From a bacterium (lineage in GTDB: Bacteria; Patescibacteriota; Saccharimonadia; Saccharimonadales; Saccharimonadaceae), in assembly GCA_030530485.1 (NCBI GenBank), contig JAUMUX010000002.1, forward strand, positions 1 through 64,000: DNA of 64,000 nt, in the 5' to 3' direction. Numbering within the stretch: the stretch's first letter is position 1; each line of letters opens with the position of its first letter. Position numbers and translations under genes: made by a program. The notes beneath the pieces were generated by a model that was not told the DNA's origin, did no database searches, and worked only from the letters and a program-made list of their open reading frames with translations. Positions 15,191 through 22,461 of the stretch are shown here, one piece after another.

Positions 15191-15466
15191 ATGCCAGTCG
15201 ACAACAATACTCGCGACACAAACTTTGGAATGGGTCAAGACGGTGGCTCCGGTGGCAATAATAGCTGGTCAGCTCCTGTTTATGGTTGTGATTCTGAAGG
15301 TAATGATGTTACGGTTTCATTTGGTCAAAATAACCATCAAGGCGAAACTCTAATATCTAGTGGACACAAAAGCTTCGACGATTTCTACAACAAAGATTCT
15401 GGGCATGACCATTATGGTCCAAATGGAGAAACTGGAAGAAATGGCGATCGTGGAGCCTACAAATAA
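15191..15466 (+). CDS. 91-aa Gly/Asn-rich protein
   Basis: 91 residues starting MPVDNNTRDTN at ATG 15191, which has GAGGTGG 6 nt upstream; earlier in-frame starts lack a site. It is rich in Gly, Asn, Ser and Asp (GMGQDGGSGGNNSW), with one Cys, a middle with VTVSFGQNNHQGETL, and ends in GPNGETGRNGDRGAYK. No signal peptide or membrane helix. The end resembles the 27-aa peptide at 1111-1194. It is expressed from a perfect promoter and closed by a terminator that partly insulates the next small gene. Possibly a structural or secreted small protein; function unknown. Confidence 0.75.
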   Translation: MPVDNNTRDTNFGMGQDGGSGGNNSWSAPVYGCDSEGNDVTVSFGQNNHQGETLISSGHKSFDDFYNKDSGHDHYGPNGETGRNGDRGAYK

Positions 15467-15472
15467 TCTAAG

Positions 15473-15492
15473 CCACCTTTTTGGTGGTTTTT
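15473..15492 (+). terminator. Terminator after 91-aa gene
   Basis: Stem CCACC/GGTGG with a T5 loop and T5 tail; a partial read-through would reach the 101-aa gene, which has its own RBS but no clear promoter. Confidence 0.65.
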
Positions 15493-15512
15493 AAGTTACG
15501 AGGAGTAGAAAA

Positions 15513-15818
15513 ATGAGCTTTTCATCAGAAAAAAACCCTAACCCAAGAAACCTCGCCGTAGACGTTTACCTAAGGTGGCTGAAAGATATTGAAGATTCAA
15601 TAATTACAAAAGATTTAGCTAAATTAAATTCAACTAGGGCGAAAATTTCAAAAGAAATCTCAGGAGCAATGTATCGATGGGATGCAAATCCAGGTATTAT
15701 TGATTTACTAGAGTTATCTATAGATAGTTACGCATACTTATCAAAACATTCAACAGATAATTCTTTTAGAGAAGAACTACTTACAGAATGTAAAAAACTC
15801 TACCCAGAGCAAGCTTAG
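15513..15818 (+). CDS. 101-aa helical hypothetical protein
   Basis: 101 residues, all predicted helical and soluble (DVYLRWLKDIEDSIITKDLAKLN at 17-39 then SKEISGAMYRWDANPGIIDLLELSID). Clear RBS GAGGAG 9 nt before ATG. It follows the 91-aa gene after a weak terminator and is closed by a strong one that overlaps its stop codon. The size, acidity and place after a small peptide gene resemble an immunity-like or partner protein, but no family could be recognised and this remains a guess. Confidence 0.7.
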   Translation: MSFSSEKNPNPRNLAVDVYLRWLKDIEDSIITKDLAKLNSTRAKISKEISGAMYRWDANPGIIDLLELSIDSYAYLSKHSTDNSFREELLTECKKLYPEQA

Positions 15819-15832
15819 TCTTGCTCTTTTTT
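15806..15832 (+). terminator. Terminator after 101-aa gene
   Basis: 8-bp perfect stem AGAGCAAG / CTTGCTCT with a 6-nt loop containing the stop codon, then T-run. Confidence 0.85.
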
Positions 15833-15856
15833 AATAAACTAAATTAAGGGATCTTT

Positions 15857-16097
15857 ATGTTAATAGAAAAGGCCAAATATCCAGATTATCATTACGAATT
15901 TTATTATTCGATTATTAAGGATGACACTGATTATTTTTTTAGAGTTCGATTTTTTCGGCCCAGAGATTGATTTTTCGAAAAATCCAGAAATCCAAAAAGA
16001 GGTTTTTGAAACAATTGGCGTTGATTTTATTGAATGGGGGCTTGAAAATAAGCTCGCGAAAATCAAAATTCAATTCCCAGAAAAAGCCTATAATTAA
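15857..16097 (+). pseudogene. Small hypothetical gene broken by a frameshift in a T7 run
   Basis: From ATG 15857 (RBS AAGGG 7 nt upstream) the frame reads 37 codons and stops at TGA 15968-15970. Shifting to the +1 frame at the T7 run (15934-15940) restores a coherent sequence, DYFLEFDFFGPEIDF and onward to TAA 16095-16097, giving a protein of 79 residues. The joined product begins MLIEKAKYPDYHYEFYYS and is acidic. One T too many would explain it: either a disabling mutation, a sequencing error, or transcriptional slippage. A ribosomal -1 shift is excluded because it meets TAG at once. Confidence 0.6.
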
Positions 16098-16254
16098 GCT
16101 ATATTTCATCAATGCAAGCAAATTTAACATAAATTCAATCTGTTTTGTTAAAAATATTAGCAGCAAAATTAGCAAATTTCAAGCAAACTTGGTGGTTGCA
16201 ATTAAGCATTTTTCATATAATTAGTGTATAATAATTAATATGAAAGGACAGAAT

Positions 16255-17157
16255 ATGTTTAGTCAAAATTTGCAAAAATTACGCAATTCAAAAAATATTT
16301 CACAAGAGCAACTCGCCGACAAAATTGGCGTTTCGCGTCAATCAATTTCAGCTTGGGAAAGTGGAAAATCCTCACCCGAACTCGAAAAATTGGTTGCCCT
16401 AAGTGAGCTTTTCGAAGTCAGCTTAGATGAACTAACTGGCGAAATTCGAAACACAAACTCAACTTTCGAAAAGAAAGAATATGAAAAAACTTACCAAAAA
16501 ATCGCTCTTTTGCGGGCGTCAGGAATGTTTATTTTATTCGCCGGAATTGCTTTGGCGGCTTATCTTTCGAATTTCAAAGTCGGCGAACCATTGGTTTCTT
16601 CAACTCCAACTTTTAGCGTGTTAGCTGGAATTTCCATAATGCTCGCGCTCGCAATTTCAATCCCTCTGCTCATTTTAGCCAACAACTTTGATAAACTATC
16701 GAATGAAGATTTAGCTGAATCCGGGCTAAAAATCGACCAAATCTTTTCGAAAAATGAAATCAAGAAGGCTGAAACAATTAAAAATAGCGGAGCTATCGCA
16801 TTGGTGGCAGTTCTATTCACCGCTCTCGCAACTCATCAAATAATTTATCACTTTTCAAATCTTGGCGAAAACACCGCCAGCGCCGTATTTATGATTTTGC
16901 TTGGTGCAGGAATCGCCGCCGCGACTTATGGCAATACGATTTTTGCGAAAATCAATAACTTCTACGAAATCGAAAACCGCAACGAAGAAAAAGACGCAAA
17001 AATCGGCACTTTTGCGGCCATCACAATGCTAGGAATCACCGCTACTTTCTTGGTTTATAGCTTTATCACTAGCGACTGGGCTTCAGCAAGAATTTTCTAT
17101 CCAGTCGGCGGAATCGCAATCGCAATCTTCGCCATTTTCGTGAATCGAAAAAAATAA
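16255..17157 (+). CDS. XRE-family regulator with C-terminal membrane domain
   Basis: 300 residues. Residues 1-65 are a Cro/CI-type HTH (NISQEQLADKIGVSRQSISAWESGKSSPEL), then a short linker and six hydrophobic helices between about 85 and 300. Such membrane-tied HTH proteins can sense envelope state or a ligand. ATG 16255 has AAAGGA at the right distance; but an in-frame ATG at 16240 lies 7 nt after a TATAAT box (16227-16232), so a leaderless start adding five residues is an alternative. It follows the small-gene cassette and could regulate it. Confidence 0.85.
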   Translation: MFSQNLQKLRNSKNISQEQLADKIGVSRQSISAWESGKSSPELEKLVALSELFEVSLDELTGEIRNTNSTFEKKEYEKTYQKIALLRASGMFILFAGIALAAYLSNFKVGEPLVSSTPTFSVLAGISIMLALAISIPLLILANNFDKLSNEDLAESGLKIDQIFSKNEIKKAETIKNSGAIALVAVLFTALATHQIIYHFSNLGENTASAVFMILLGAGIAAATYGNTIFAKINNFYEIENRNEEKDAKIGTFAAITMLGITATFLVYSFITSDWASARIFYPVGGIAIAIFAIFVNRKK

Positions 17158-17171
17158 TTAGCCAAAATAAA

Positions 17172-17202
17172 ACGCTCAGTGCAGAAATCCTGAGCGTTTT
17201 TT
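17172..17202. terminator. Bidirectional terminator
   Basis: 8-bp stem ACGCTCAG (17172-17179) / CTGAGCGT (17190-17197) with a T6 run on the plus side and a T-rich tract on the minus side, between the convergent XRE regulator and aldolase-fusion genes. Confidence 0.85.
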
Positions 17203-17206
17203 AATG

Positions 17207-19102
17207 CTAATTTTTATACAAGGCGTGCGAATTGGCCGAAACCCGCTCCATAAAAATCAATTGTGCTTGATGCAGATTTTCGTCTTTTCCAGCCCAAGCT
17301 TTCAGGGCTGGTTCTTGAAGCGCCCGCGCGAAGCTATAGGTTAAATTCCAATCATACGGCCCAAGATTAGTGATGGCTTGCAGATTATCCGTGGCTTGCG
17401 TTGGTGTTTGACCGCCCGATAAGAAAACAATTCCCGCCAGTTCTTTTGGCACCGTTTTGCGCAAAACATTCGCTGTTTCCGCCGCAACTTCTCTTGGCGA
17501 AGATTGAATTTCAAAATCTTTACCAGCCAAAACCATATTAACCTTCAAAATCGTAGCCGCTAAATCAACTTCGAAAAGTCGCAGCTCATCGAATAAATCC
17601 ATCAAAATTCGACCAGTCGCAATTCGACAATCTTTCGCCGAATGTTTGCCGCTATACACTACTTCAGGTTCAACAATCGGCACAATTCCGTATTTCTGGC
17701 AGGCCTTGGCGTATCGCGCCAAAATCTGCACATTCGCCGCAATCGCCGCCGCGCTAGGGTAATCTTTTTCTAAATCAATCGTGAAAGCAGCCCGCCATTT
17801 GGCAAAACTAATGCCCATTTGTGAATATTTGGCAAGCTTTTCTTCTAAAGAATCCAAACCTTTGGTGATGTTTTCGCCCTCAAAGCCAACCAAAGGCAGC
17901 AAACCTTCGTCCAGTTTCACGCCTGCTAAAATTCCGCGATGGTTAAGATATTCTACAAAATTTACACCTTGCGAAGTCTTTTGCCCAACTGTTTCTTCGA
18001 AAAGAATCACGCCGCTGAGGTAATTTTCGATGTCTGGCGTGGTGAAAAACATCTCGCGATACCGACGGCGATTTTCAGCCGTGTCTAAAATTCCCACATT
18101 TTCAAATTTTTGATGAATATTTCCACCCGATTCATCAGCCGCAAAAATCCCTTTCGGTCGCTTCATCAAATCCTGCGCCGTACGATACATCCGCTCGCTC
18201 AAATCTGGCGCATCTCGCAAAACCTCCACTTCATAAATTTTATCGTTCCTTTTAGCGATTTGTTCCGCAAAAATCGGCTTGATAATGCTATTAAAATCAG
18301 ATTCGTTCGCGATAGTCAGCGCAATTCGCAAATTCTTTTCGACATCTTTCGAATTAAACATTTCGCCAATATAAGCCGCTTGAAAAATCTGGTTTTGATA
18401 AAAACCGTTCAACTCAAAATTAGTTTTAACCGAGGCGATTTTTTCTTCATCGCCAACGATAATTTCATTCTTGCGCTTCAAAACAACACTTTTCACGCCC
18501 AAGCCAATAAACGAATCAATCGCGCTTTCTGGCGTCGAGTAATCAATCATATCGCCCAAAACTGGCTTTTCGAAATCGGCAAAAATCAAACTCGCGCGCC
18601 CAAAAAATTCTCGGGTTAGCTCAATCGGCAAATCGTTGAGCGAAAAAATCAAATCGATTTTCGAATTTGCTTGCAGATAATTTCGAAAAGCACTGATATA
18701 ACTTTTCGAAAAATTCGAATCAGCAATATAAATCGTGCCAGGGGTGAAAATCGGCGAAACCCACTCTAATTTGCGCGGCTTGTTAGTGAGCACAAAAGAA
18801 TTACCCTTGTAAGAAACAATGTAGCGCTCCAAAAATGGGAATTTTTCATTTTCAAAATCGTAATTCGCCAAACCGCGCGGATTGATATTCGAAAAACTCT
18901 TCAGATGTGCCGCCTGAAAAATCTTCTCGCTCAAAATTACACCGCCAAAAATGCCCGCTCGGCGTTGATATTCCAGCGTGGAATCGTCGAAAGTTAAATC
19001 ATAATGAAAAGAGTTTTGTTCATCTTGATAAATTTCTTGCTCGTCGATTTCCAAGAATATATCTTTTGTTGCGTTTCCGATTGATAAAATTGACGGATTC
19101 AT
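17207..19102 (-). CDS. PfkB-like domain fused to class I fructose-bisphosphate aldolase
   Basis: 631 residues. Residues 1 to about 285 follow the ribokinase/PfkB fold: ILSIGNATKDIFL at the start, GGVILSEK where the substrate GG sits, LIFADFEKPVL, and GVKSVVLKRKNEIIVGDEE. The catalytic GAGD motif is replaced by NGFYQNQ, so kinase activity looks lost. From about 300 on it is a class I aldolase: GIFAADESGGNI, GVILFEETV, GVKLDEGL, Schiff-base lysine in ILKVNMVLAGK, FLSGGQT, ending SANSHALYKN. It would cleave or form fructose-1,6-bisphosphate in glycolysis. ATG 19102 has AAGGTGGG just upstream; a longer frame exists but lacks a site. Confidence 0.88.
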   Translation of the reverse strand: MNPSILSIGNATKDIFLEIDEQEIYQDEQNSFHYDLTFDDSTLEYQRRAGIFGGVILSEKIFQAAHLKSFSNINPRGLANYDFENEKFPFLERYIVSYKGNSFVLTNKPRKLEWVSPIFTPGTIYIADSNFSKSYISAFRNYLQANSKIDLIFSLNDLPIELTREFFGRASLIFADFEKPVLGDMIDYSTPESAIDSFIGLGVKSVVLKRKNEIIVGDEEKIASVKTNFELNGFYQNQIFQAAYIGEMFNSKDVEKNLRIALTIANESDFNSIIKPIFAEQIAKRNDKIYEVEVLRDAPDLSERMYRTAQDLMKRPKGIFAADESGGNIHQKFENVGILDTAENRRRYREMFFTTPDIENYLSGVILFEETVGQKTSQGVNFVEYLNHRGILAGVKLDEGLLPLVGFEGENITKGLDSLEEKLAKYSQMGISFAKWRAAFTIDLEKDYPSAAAIAANVQILARYAKACQKYGIVPIVEPEVVYSGKHSAKDCRIATGRILMDLFDELRLFEVDLAATILKVNMVLAGKDFEIQSSPREVAAETANVLRKTVPKELAGIVFLSGGQTPTQATDNLQAITNLGPYDWNLTYSFARALQEPALKAWAGKDENLHQAQLIFMERVSANSHALYKN

Positions 19103-19173
19103 TTCCCACCTTTTCGCTTTATATTGCTTTTGCTTAATTGTATCATATTTCGGCATAAAATAAAAGCGCTAAG

Positions 19174-19202
19174 TTGGACTGCTCGCCGAGGTGTGCTATA
19201 AT
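19174..19202 (+). promoter_or_regulatory. Leaderless promoter of glycosyltransferase/gtrA operon
   Basis: TTGGAC (19174-19179), 17 bp, TG-C-TATAAT (19197-19202). Seven nt after the -10 box is the A of ATG 19209, so transcription starts on the start codon. Confidence 0.75.
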
Positions 19203-19208
19203 ATTACC

Positions 19209-20174
19209 ATGAAAACACTCATTACGATTATGATTCCTTGCTATAATGAGGAAAAGGCGCTGCCTTACTTGTTTAAGCGGCTTGAGGCTTTAGCCGACCA
19301 AAATGAAACTTACGATTTTGAATTTCTCTTTATCAATGACGGTTCGAAAGACCAAACTCTCGATTTTATTCGTCGAAAAGCGGTTGCCGACCGTCGAATT
19401 TCGTATATCGATTTGAGCCGTAATTTTGGCAAAGAAAATGCGATGCTCGCTGGTTTTGACTATGCCAAAGGCGACGCGCTGGTGATTATCGATGCCGACC
19501 TTCAAGACCCGCCAGAATTGATTCCTGAAATGATTCAGCTCTGGGAAGAGGGCTACGACGATGTTTATGCCAAGCGTGATTCGCGCGAGGGCGAAACTTG
19601 GGCAAAAAAGCAAACTTCGAAATGGTTTTATTCAGTGCTTGATTCGATTTCGAAAATCGAAATTCAGCGTGATACTGGCGATTTTCGCCTACTCGACCGC
19701 CGTGCAGTTGAGGCGCTAAAAACTCTGCGCGAAGCCAATCGCTATACCAAAGGGATGTTTTCGTGGGTTGGATTTAAGAAAAAAGAAATCACCTACAAAC
19801 GCAATCCACGCATTGCTGGCGAAACCAAATGGAATTATTGGAAATTGCTCAATCTGGCAATCGAGGGAATCACCAGCTTCACCACTTCGCCACTACGAAT
19901 TTCTTTGTGGGCTGGCGGAATTATCTCATTTTTCGCTTTCTTTTGGGCTGCATTTCTCATTTTGCGCAAAATCTTCTTCGGCGCCGATATGAGTGGCTAC
20001 ACTTCGCTGATGTCCGCAATTTTGCTGCTTGGCGGCATTCAGCTAATTTCAATTGGCATTATCGGCGAATATATCGGTCGAATTTTTACCGAAAGCAAAA
20101 ATCGCCCCGTTTATTTGGCACAAGAAATCAAGGAGTATCAGCGTGAAAAACCTGCCCGCAAAATTAAAAAATAG
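19209..20174 (+). CDS. GT2 polyprenyl-phosphate glycosyltransferase (GtrB/DPM-like)
   Basis: 321 residues. Family 2 catalytic domain at 1-220 (IMIPCYNEEKALPYL, FINDGSKDQTL, VIIDADLQDPPELI as the DxD region, GDFRLLDRRAVEAL), then two membrane helices at about 235-255 and 268-290. This matches enzymes that load a sugar onto undecaprenyl phosphate. The next gene, gtrA, overlaps by 32 nt and encodes the matching flippase, so the pair probably decorates a surface glycan or protein. The start 19209 follows from the promoter; six upstream codons in frame would lie in the -10 box. Confidence 0.92.
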   Translation: MKTLITIMIPCYNEEKALPYLFKRLEALADQNETYDFEFLFINDGSKDQTLDFIRRKAVADRRISYIDLSRNFGKENAMLAGFDYAKGDALVIIDADLQDPPELIPEMIQLWEEGYDDVYAKRDSREGETWAKKQTSKWFYSVLDSISKIEIQRDTGDFRLLDRRAVEALKTLREANRYTKGMFSWVGFKKKEITYKRNPRIAGETKWNYWKLLNLAIEGITSFTTSPLRISLWAGGIISFFAFFWAAFLILRKIFFGADMSGYTSLMSAILLLGGIQLISIGIIGEYIGRIFTESKNRPVYLAQEIKEYQREKPARKIKK

Positions 20175-20577
20175 CCAAGAATTAAACTTTGTCCTCATCG
20201 GCGGATTTAACACAATTTTAGATTTCGCTATTCTCTTTGGCTTAAAAATGCTCGGCGTGCCAGAGCTAATTTCTAATGGCTTTTCAACTGGAATTACCTT
20301 TTTGATTTCTTTTGTGCTAAATAAAAAAATCACTTTTCAATCGCAAGGAAAAACTAAAGAAGAGCTGGCGCGCGAAATTGTGCTCTTCACGATTTTCACA
20401 CTTTTTGGCTTGTGGGGAATCCAAACTGGCGTGATTTGGCTTACTAAACCCGTGATTCTGAATTTTATCGCTAACGAGCAAATTGCTCTGCTTTTCGCCA
20501 AAATTATCGCCACCGCTTTCAGTATGACTTGGAATTTTATCGCCTACAAGAAAGTGGTTTTTGCCGACAAAAAATAA
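20143..20577 (+). CDS. gtrA: GtrA-family membrane protein
   Basis: 144 residues with four membrane helices and the GtrA signature: FVLIGGFNTILDFAILFGL at the first helix, FLISFVLNKKITFQ after the second, and MTWNFIAYKKVVF at the end. GtrA proteins flip undecaprenyl-linked sugars. It begins with GTG 20143, preceded by AAGGAG inside the glycosyltransferase gene (32-nt overlap), so translation is coupled. Confidence 0.88.
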   Translation: MKNLPAKLKNSQELNFVLIGGFNTILDFAILFGLKMLGVPELISNGFSTGITFLISFVLNKKITFQSQGKTKEELAREIVLFTIFTLFGLWGIQTGVIWLTKPVILNFIANEQIALLFAKIIATAFSMTWNFIAYKKVVFADKK

Positions 20578-20604
20578 GCTCCCCGTGGGAAGCTTATTTT
20601 GTTT
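20573..20604. terminator. Bidirectional terminator
   Basis: Stem AATAAGCT (20573-20580) / AGCTTATT (20591-20598), extended inside by CCC/GGG. It lies between the convergent gtrA and jag genes. Confidence 0.85.
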
Positions 20605-20614
20605 TCGATGCAAA

Positions 20615-21070
20615 TTATTTTTTCGAAATAATCAGGAATCGGTCGCGACCCTCACCTTCAGAATGAGTTTCGATATTCGAATAATCTTGCGCTACTTTAT
20701 GCACGATTCGACGGTCAGCGGCATTTAGATTTACCTGAAAATCTTTACCCGTTTCGCGAACCTTAGCGATCCAGCCTTCGGCCTTTTTAGCAATTCGGTC
20801 GGCGCGCTGTTTTTTATAATCCGCCACGTCCACGTTCACCCGAACCAACTCACCATTTCGCATCATCAAAGCAGAAGTGATGAGATGTTGAATAGAGCGC
20901 AGATTTTCAGCATTTCGACCAATCAAAATCGAATTTAGTTCGCTTGATGGCACCGAAAGTTGAATCACTTCTTCGTCAGCCGTCGAATAAACCGCCAAAT
21001 TTACCCCGTAAAAACTCAAAATATCTTCCAAGAATTTTTGCGCAAAAACAATCGATTCTTCACGGTTCAT
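20615..21070 (-). CDS. jag: Jag/KhpB-like RNA-binding protein (KH + R3H)
   Basis: 151 residues. Residues about 30-80 form a type II KH domain with the loop SILIGRNAENLRSIQHLI (IGRNA in place of GKHG), and residues about 85-150 an R3H domain (NAADRRIVHKVAQDY … THSEGEGRDRFLII). The N-terminal Jag-N domain is missing, giving a short form. It binds RNA and in other bacteria pairs with KhpA to control division and wall growth. The start overlaps the yidC stop by one base, keeping the classical rnpA-yidC-jag order. Confidence 0.92.
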   Translation of the reverse strand: MNREESIVFAQKFLEDILSFYGVNLAVYSTADEEVIQLSVPSSELNSILIGRNAENLRSIQHLITSALMMRNGELVRVNVDVADYKKQRADRIAKKAEGWIAKVRETGKDFQVNLNAADRRIVHKVAQDYSNIETHSEGEGRDRFLIISKK

Positions 21071-22002
21071 TATTTTTTCCTCCTGTCGTCTTTTGCCTTA
21101 ATTCGCCGCACTTTGCCTGCGGTTTTTTTCGAATTCGAAATAATTTTGGCTTCTTTTGCGTTTTTAGTTTTCGAATCTGCCTTAGCGATTTCTTCGAGCT
21201 CTTTTTTATCCAAATCGAAGATGTATTTCTGCTGCAAAGCTTGAATTACGTTCGAAACAAAGTAGTAAAAAGCCAGCGCGCCGTAAAGATTCGCCATAAT
21301 GAAGAACATCATCACGGGCATCATAAAGCTCATTTGGCTGGAAACAATCTGGTTGATTTCGGTTTGGTCGGCCTCTTTGCCTTGTGCCGCTTCGTTCATA
21401 ATATCGCGCAGTTTGCGTTTTTTCTTTTCGCCCTGAGTTTGTCGCACCAAATACCATTGCAAAGCCGATGAAACCAACGCAATCAAAAAGAGGAAAAATG
21501 CCGATTTACTATTGATTGGCAGCGCCGTTTCAGAAAGTCGCACCACACCAAAAAGGGTTGGCTGGAAGCTTTCTGGGTTCGACATAATTTCAGAAACTCT
21601 CGAAAGTTGCGAAACTGGCTGATAAACAAATTTCGAAATTTCAGTTTGGTTCACTGCCACAATTCGAATCACGCTAAACAGAGTTAGCAAAATCGGAATC
21701 TGAATCAACATCGTCAACATCGAGCGAAACGGCTTCACGTTGTGCCGTTTGTAGAGCTCCATCATCTGAAGGCTCTCAACTTGGCGATTGCCATTTGAAT
21801 TTTGGCGGATTTTTTTCAACTCAGGTTGAATTTTTTTCATCACCTTAGTTTGGTGCAATTGGCTCTTGGTGAGCGGCCACAAAATCACCTTCGTAATAAT
21901 CGTAAAGATAATAATCGCCACACCAAAATCGCCAACAAAATTATAAATCACCAAAAGGAGATTGAAAATTGGTTGCGTAATAAACAAATCGAATAAATTC
22001 AT
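21070..22002 (-). CDS. yidC: Membrane protein insertase YidC
   Basis: 310 residues, a short Gram-positive-type YidC with five membrane helices. Landmarks: FGVAIIIFTIITKVILWPLTK, the coiled hairpin KKIQPELKKIRQ, MLTMLIQIPILLTLFSVI, and MSFMMPVMMFFIMANLYGALAFYYFVSN near the end (key positions 245-272), followed by a basic cytoplasmic tail with KKTAGKVRRIKAKDDRRKK. The first residues lack a lipobox. It inserts membrane proteins alone or with Sec. Middle gene of rnpA-yidC-jag. Confidence 0.95.
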   Translation of the reverse strand: MNLFDLFITQPIFNLLLVIYNFVGDFGVAIIIFTIITKVILWPLTKSQLHQTKVMKKIQPELKKIRQNSNGNRQVESLQMMELYKRHNVKPFRSMLTMLIQIPILLTLFSVIRIVAVNQTEISKFVYQPVSQLSRVSEIMSNPESFQPTLFGVVRLSETALPINSKSAFFLFLIALVSSALQWYLVRQTQGEKKKRKLRDIMNEAAQGKEADQTEINQIVSSQMSFMMPVMMFFIMANLYGALAFYYFVSNVIQALQQKYIFDLDKKELEEIAKADSKTKNAKEAKIISNSKKTAGKVRRIKAKDDRRKK

Positions 22003-22024
22003 ACTTCGATTATATCAAATATCA

Positions 22025-22378
22025 CTACTTATTACAATAAAAATCGGCTTCTTTGAAAATATCCACCAGCGCCGCGCGCAGTTCTTCGTGGGGCATTTCT
22101 TTGACTGATTTATGAAAAATCATCACCGCCACATCAAAAGTGCCGTCAAAACGAGGCAATTCACGGCGAATAATTTCATAAACTCGCCTACGAACTCGAT
22201 TGCGACCCACCGCACTCTTCAAAACTTTTTTCGAAATCACCACTGCGAATCGCGAGTCTTTTCGAAAAGGATTTCGCGTAAATTTAACCACGATTTTTTG
22301 CGTGCGAATAGATTCTCCGTTCGCATAAACATAACGCAGACTACCGTGACCATGAAATCGGTTTTTTTGAGCTAACAT
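22025..22378 (-). CDS. rnpA: Ribonuclease P protein component
   Basis: 117 residues with the family core RFAVVISKKVLKSAVGRNRVRRRVYEIIR, which carries the RNA-contacting RNR motif, and a conserved hydrophobic strand before it. It assists the catalytic RNA in trimming tRNA 5-prime ends. Promoter-like TAGAAT ends 7 nt before ATG, again a leaderless arrangement. rpmH, which usually precedes rnpA, is absent: only 83 nt separate it from the divergent PilB-like gene. Confidence 0.95.
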   Translation of the reverse strand: MLAQKNRFHGHGSLRYVYANGESIRTQKIVVKFTRNPFRKDSRFAVVISKKVLKSAVGRNRVRRRVYEIIRRELPRFDGTFDVAVMIFHKSVKEMPHEELRAALVDIFKEADFYCNK

Positions 22379-22425
22379 TAACCATATTCTACACTATTTT
22401 AGCTGAAAAGTAAAATTCGCCCTTA

Positions 22426-22454
22426 TTGAAAAAGCAAAATGTTTATGCTATAAT
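22426..22454 (+). promoter_or_regulatory. Leaderless promoter of PilB-like gene
   Basis: TTGAAA (22426-22431), 17 bp, TG-C-TATAAT (22449-22454); ATG begins at 22462, 7 nt after the -10 box. Confidence 0.75.
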
Positions 22455-22461
22455 TTTATCA

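Noticed and set aside
15934-15943. Programmed -1 ribosomal frameshift at the T7 run
   Set aside because: A -1 slip there reads TAG at once. Only a +1 change or removal of one T restores the frame.
15967-16224. 85-codon frame from TTG at 15967 as a separate gene
   Set aside because: It overlaps the better-supported broken gene in another frame, has no ribosome site and codes a repetitive Lys/Ile/Asn sequence.
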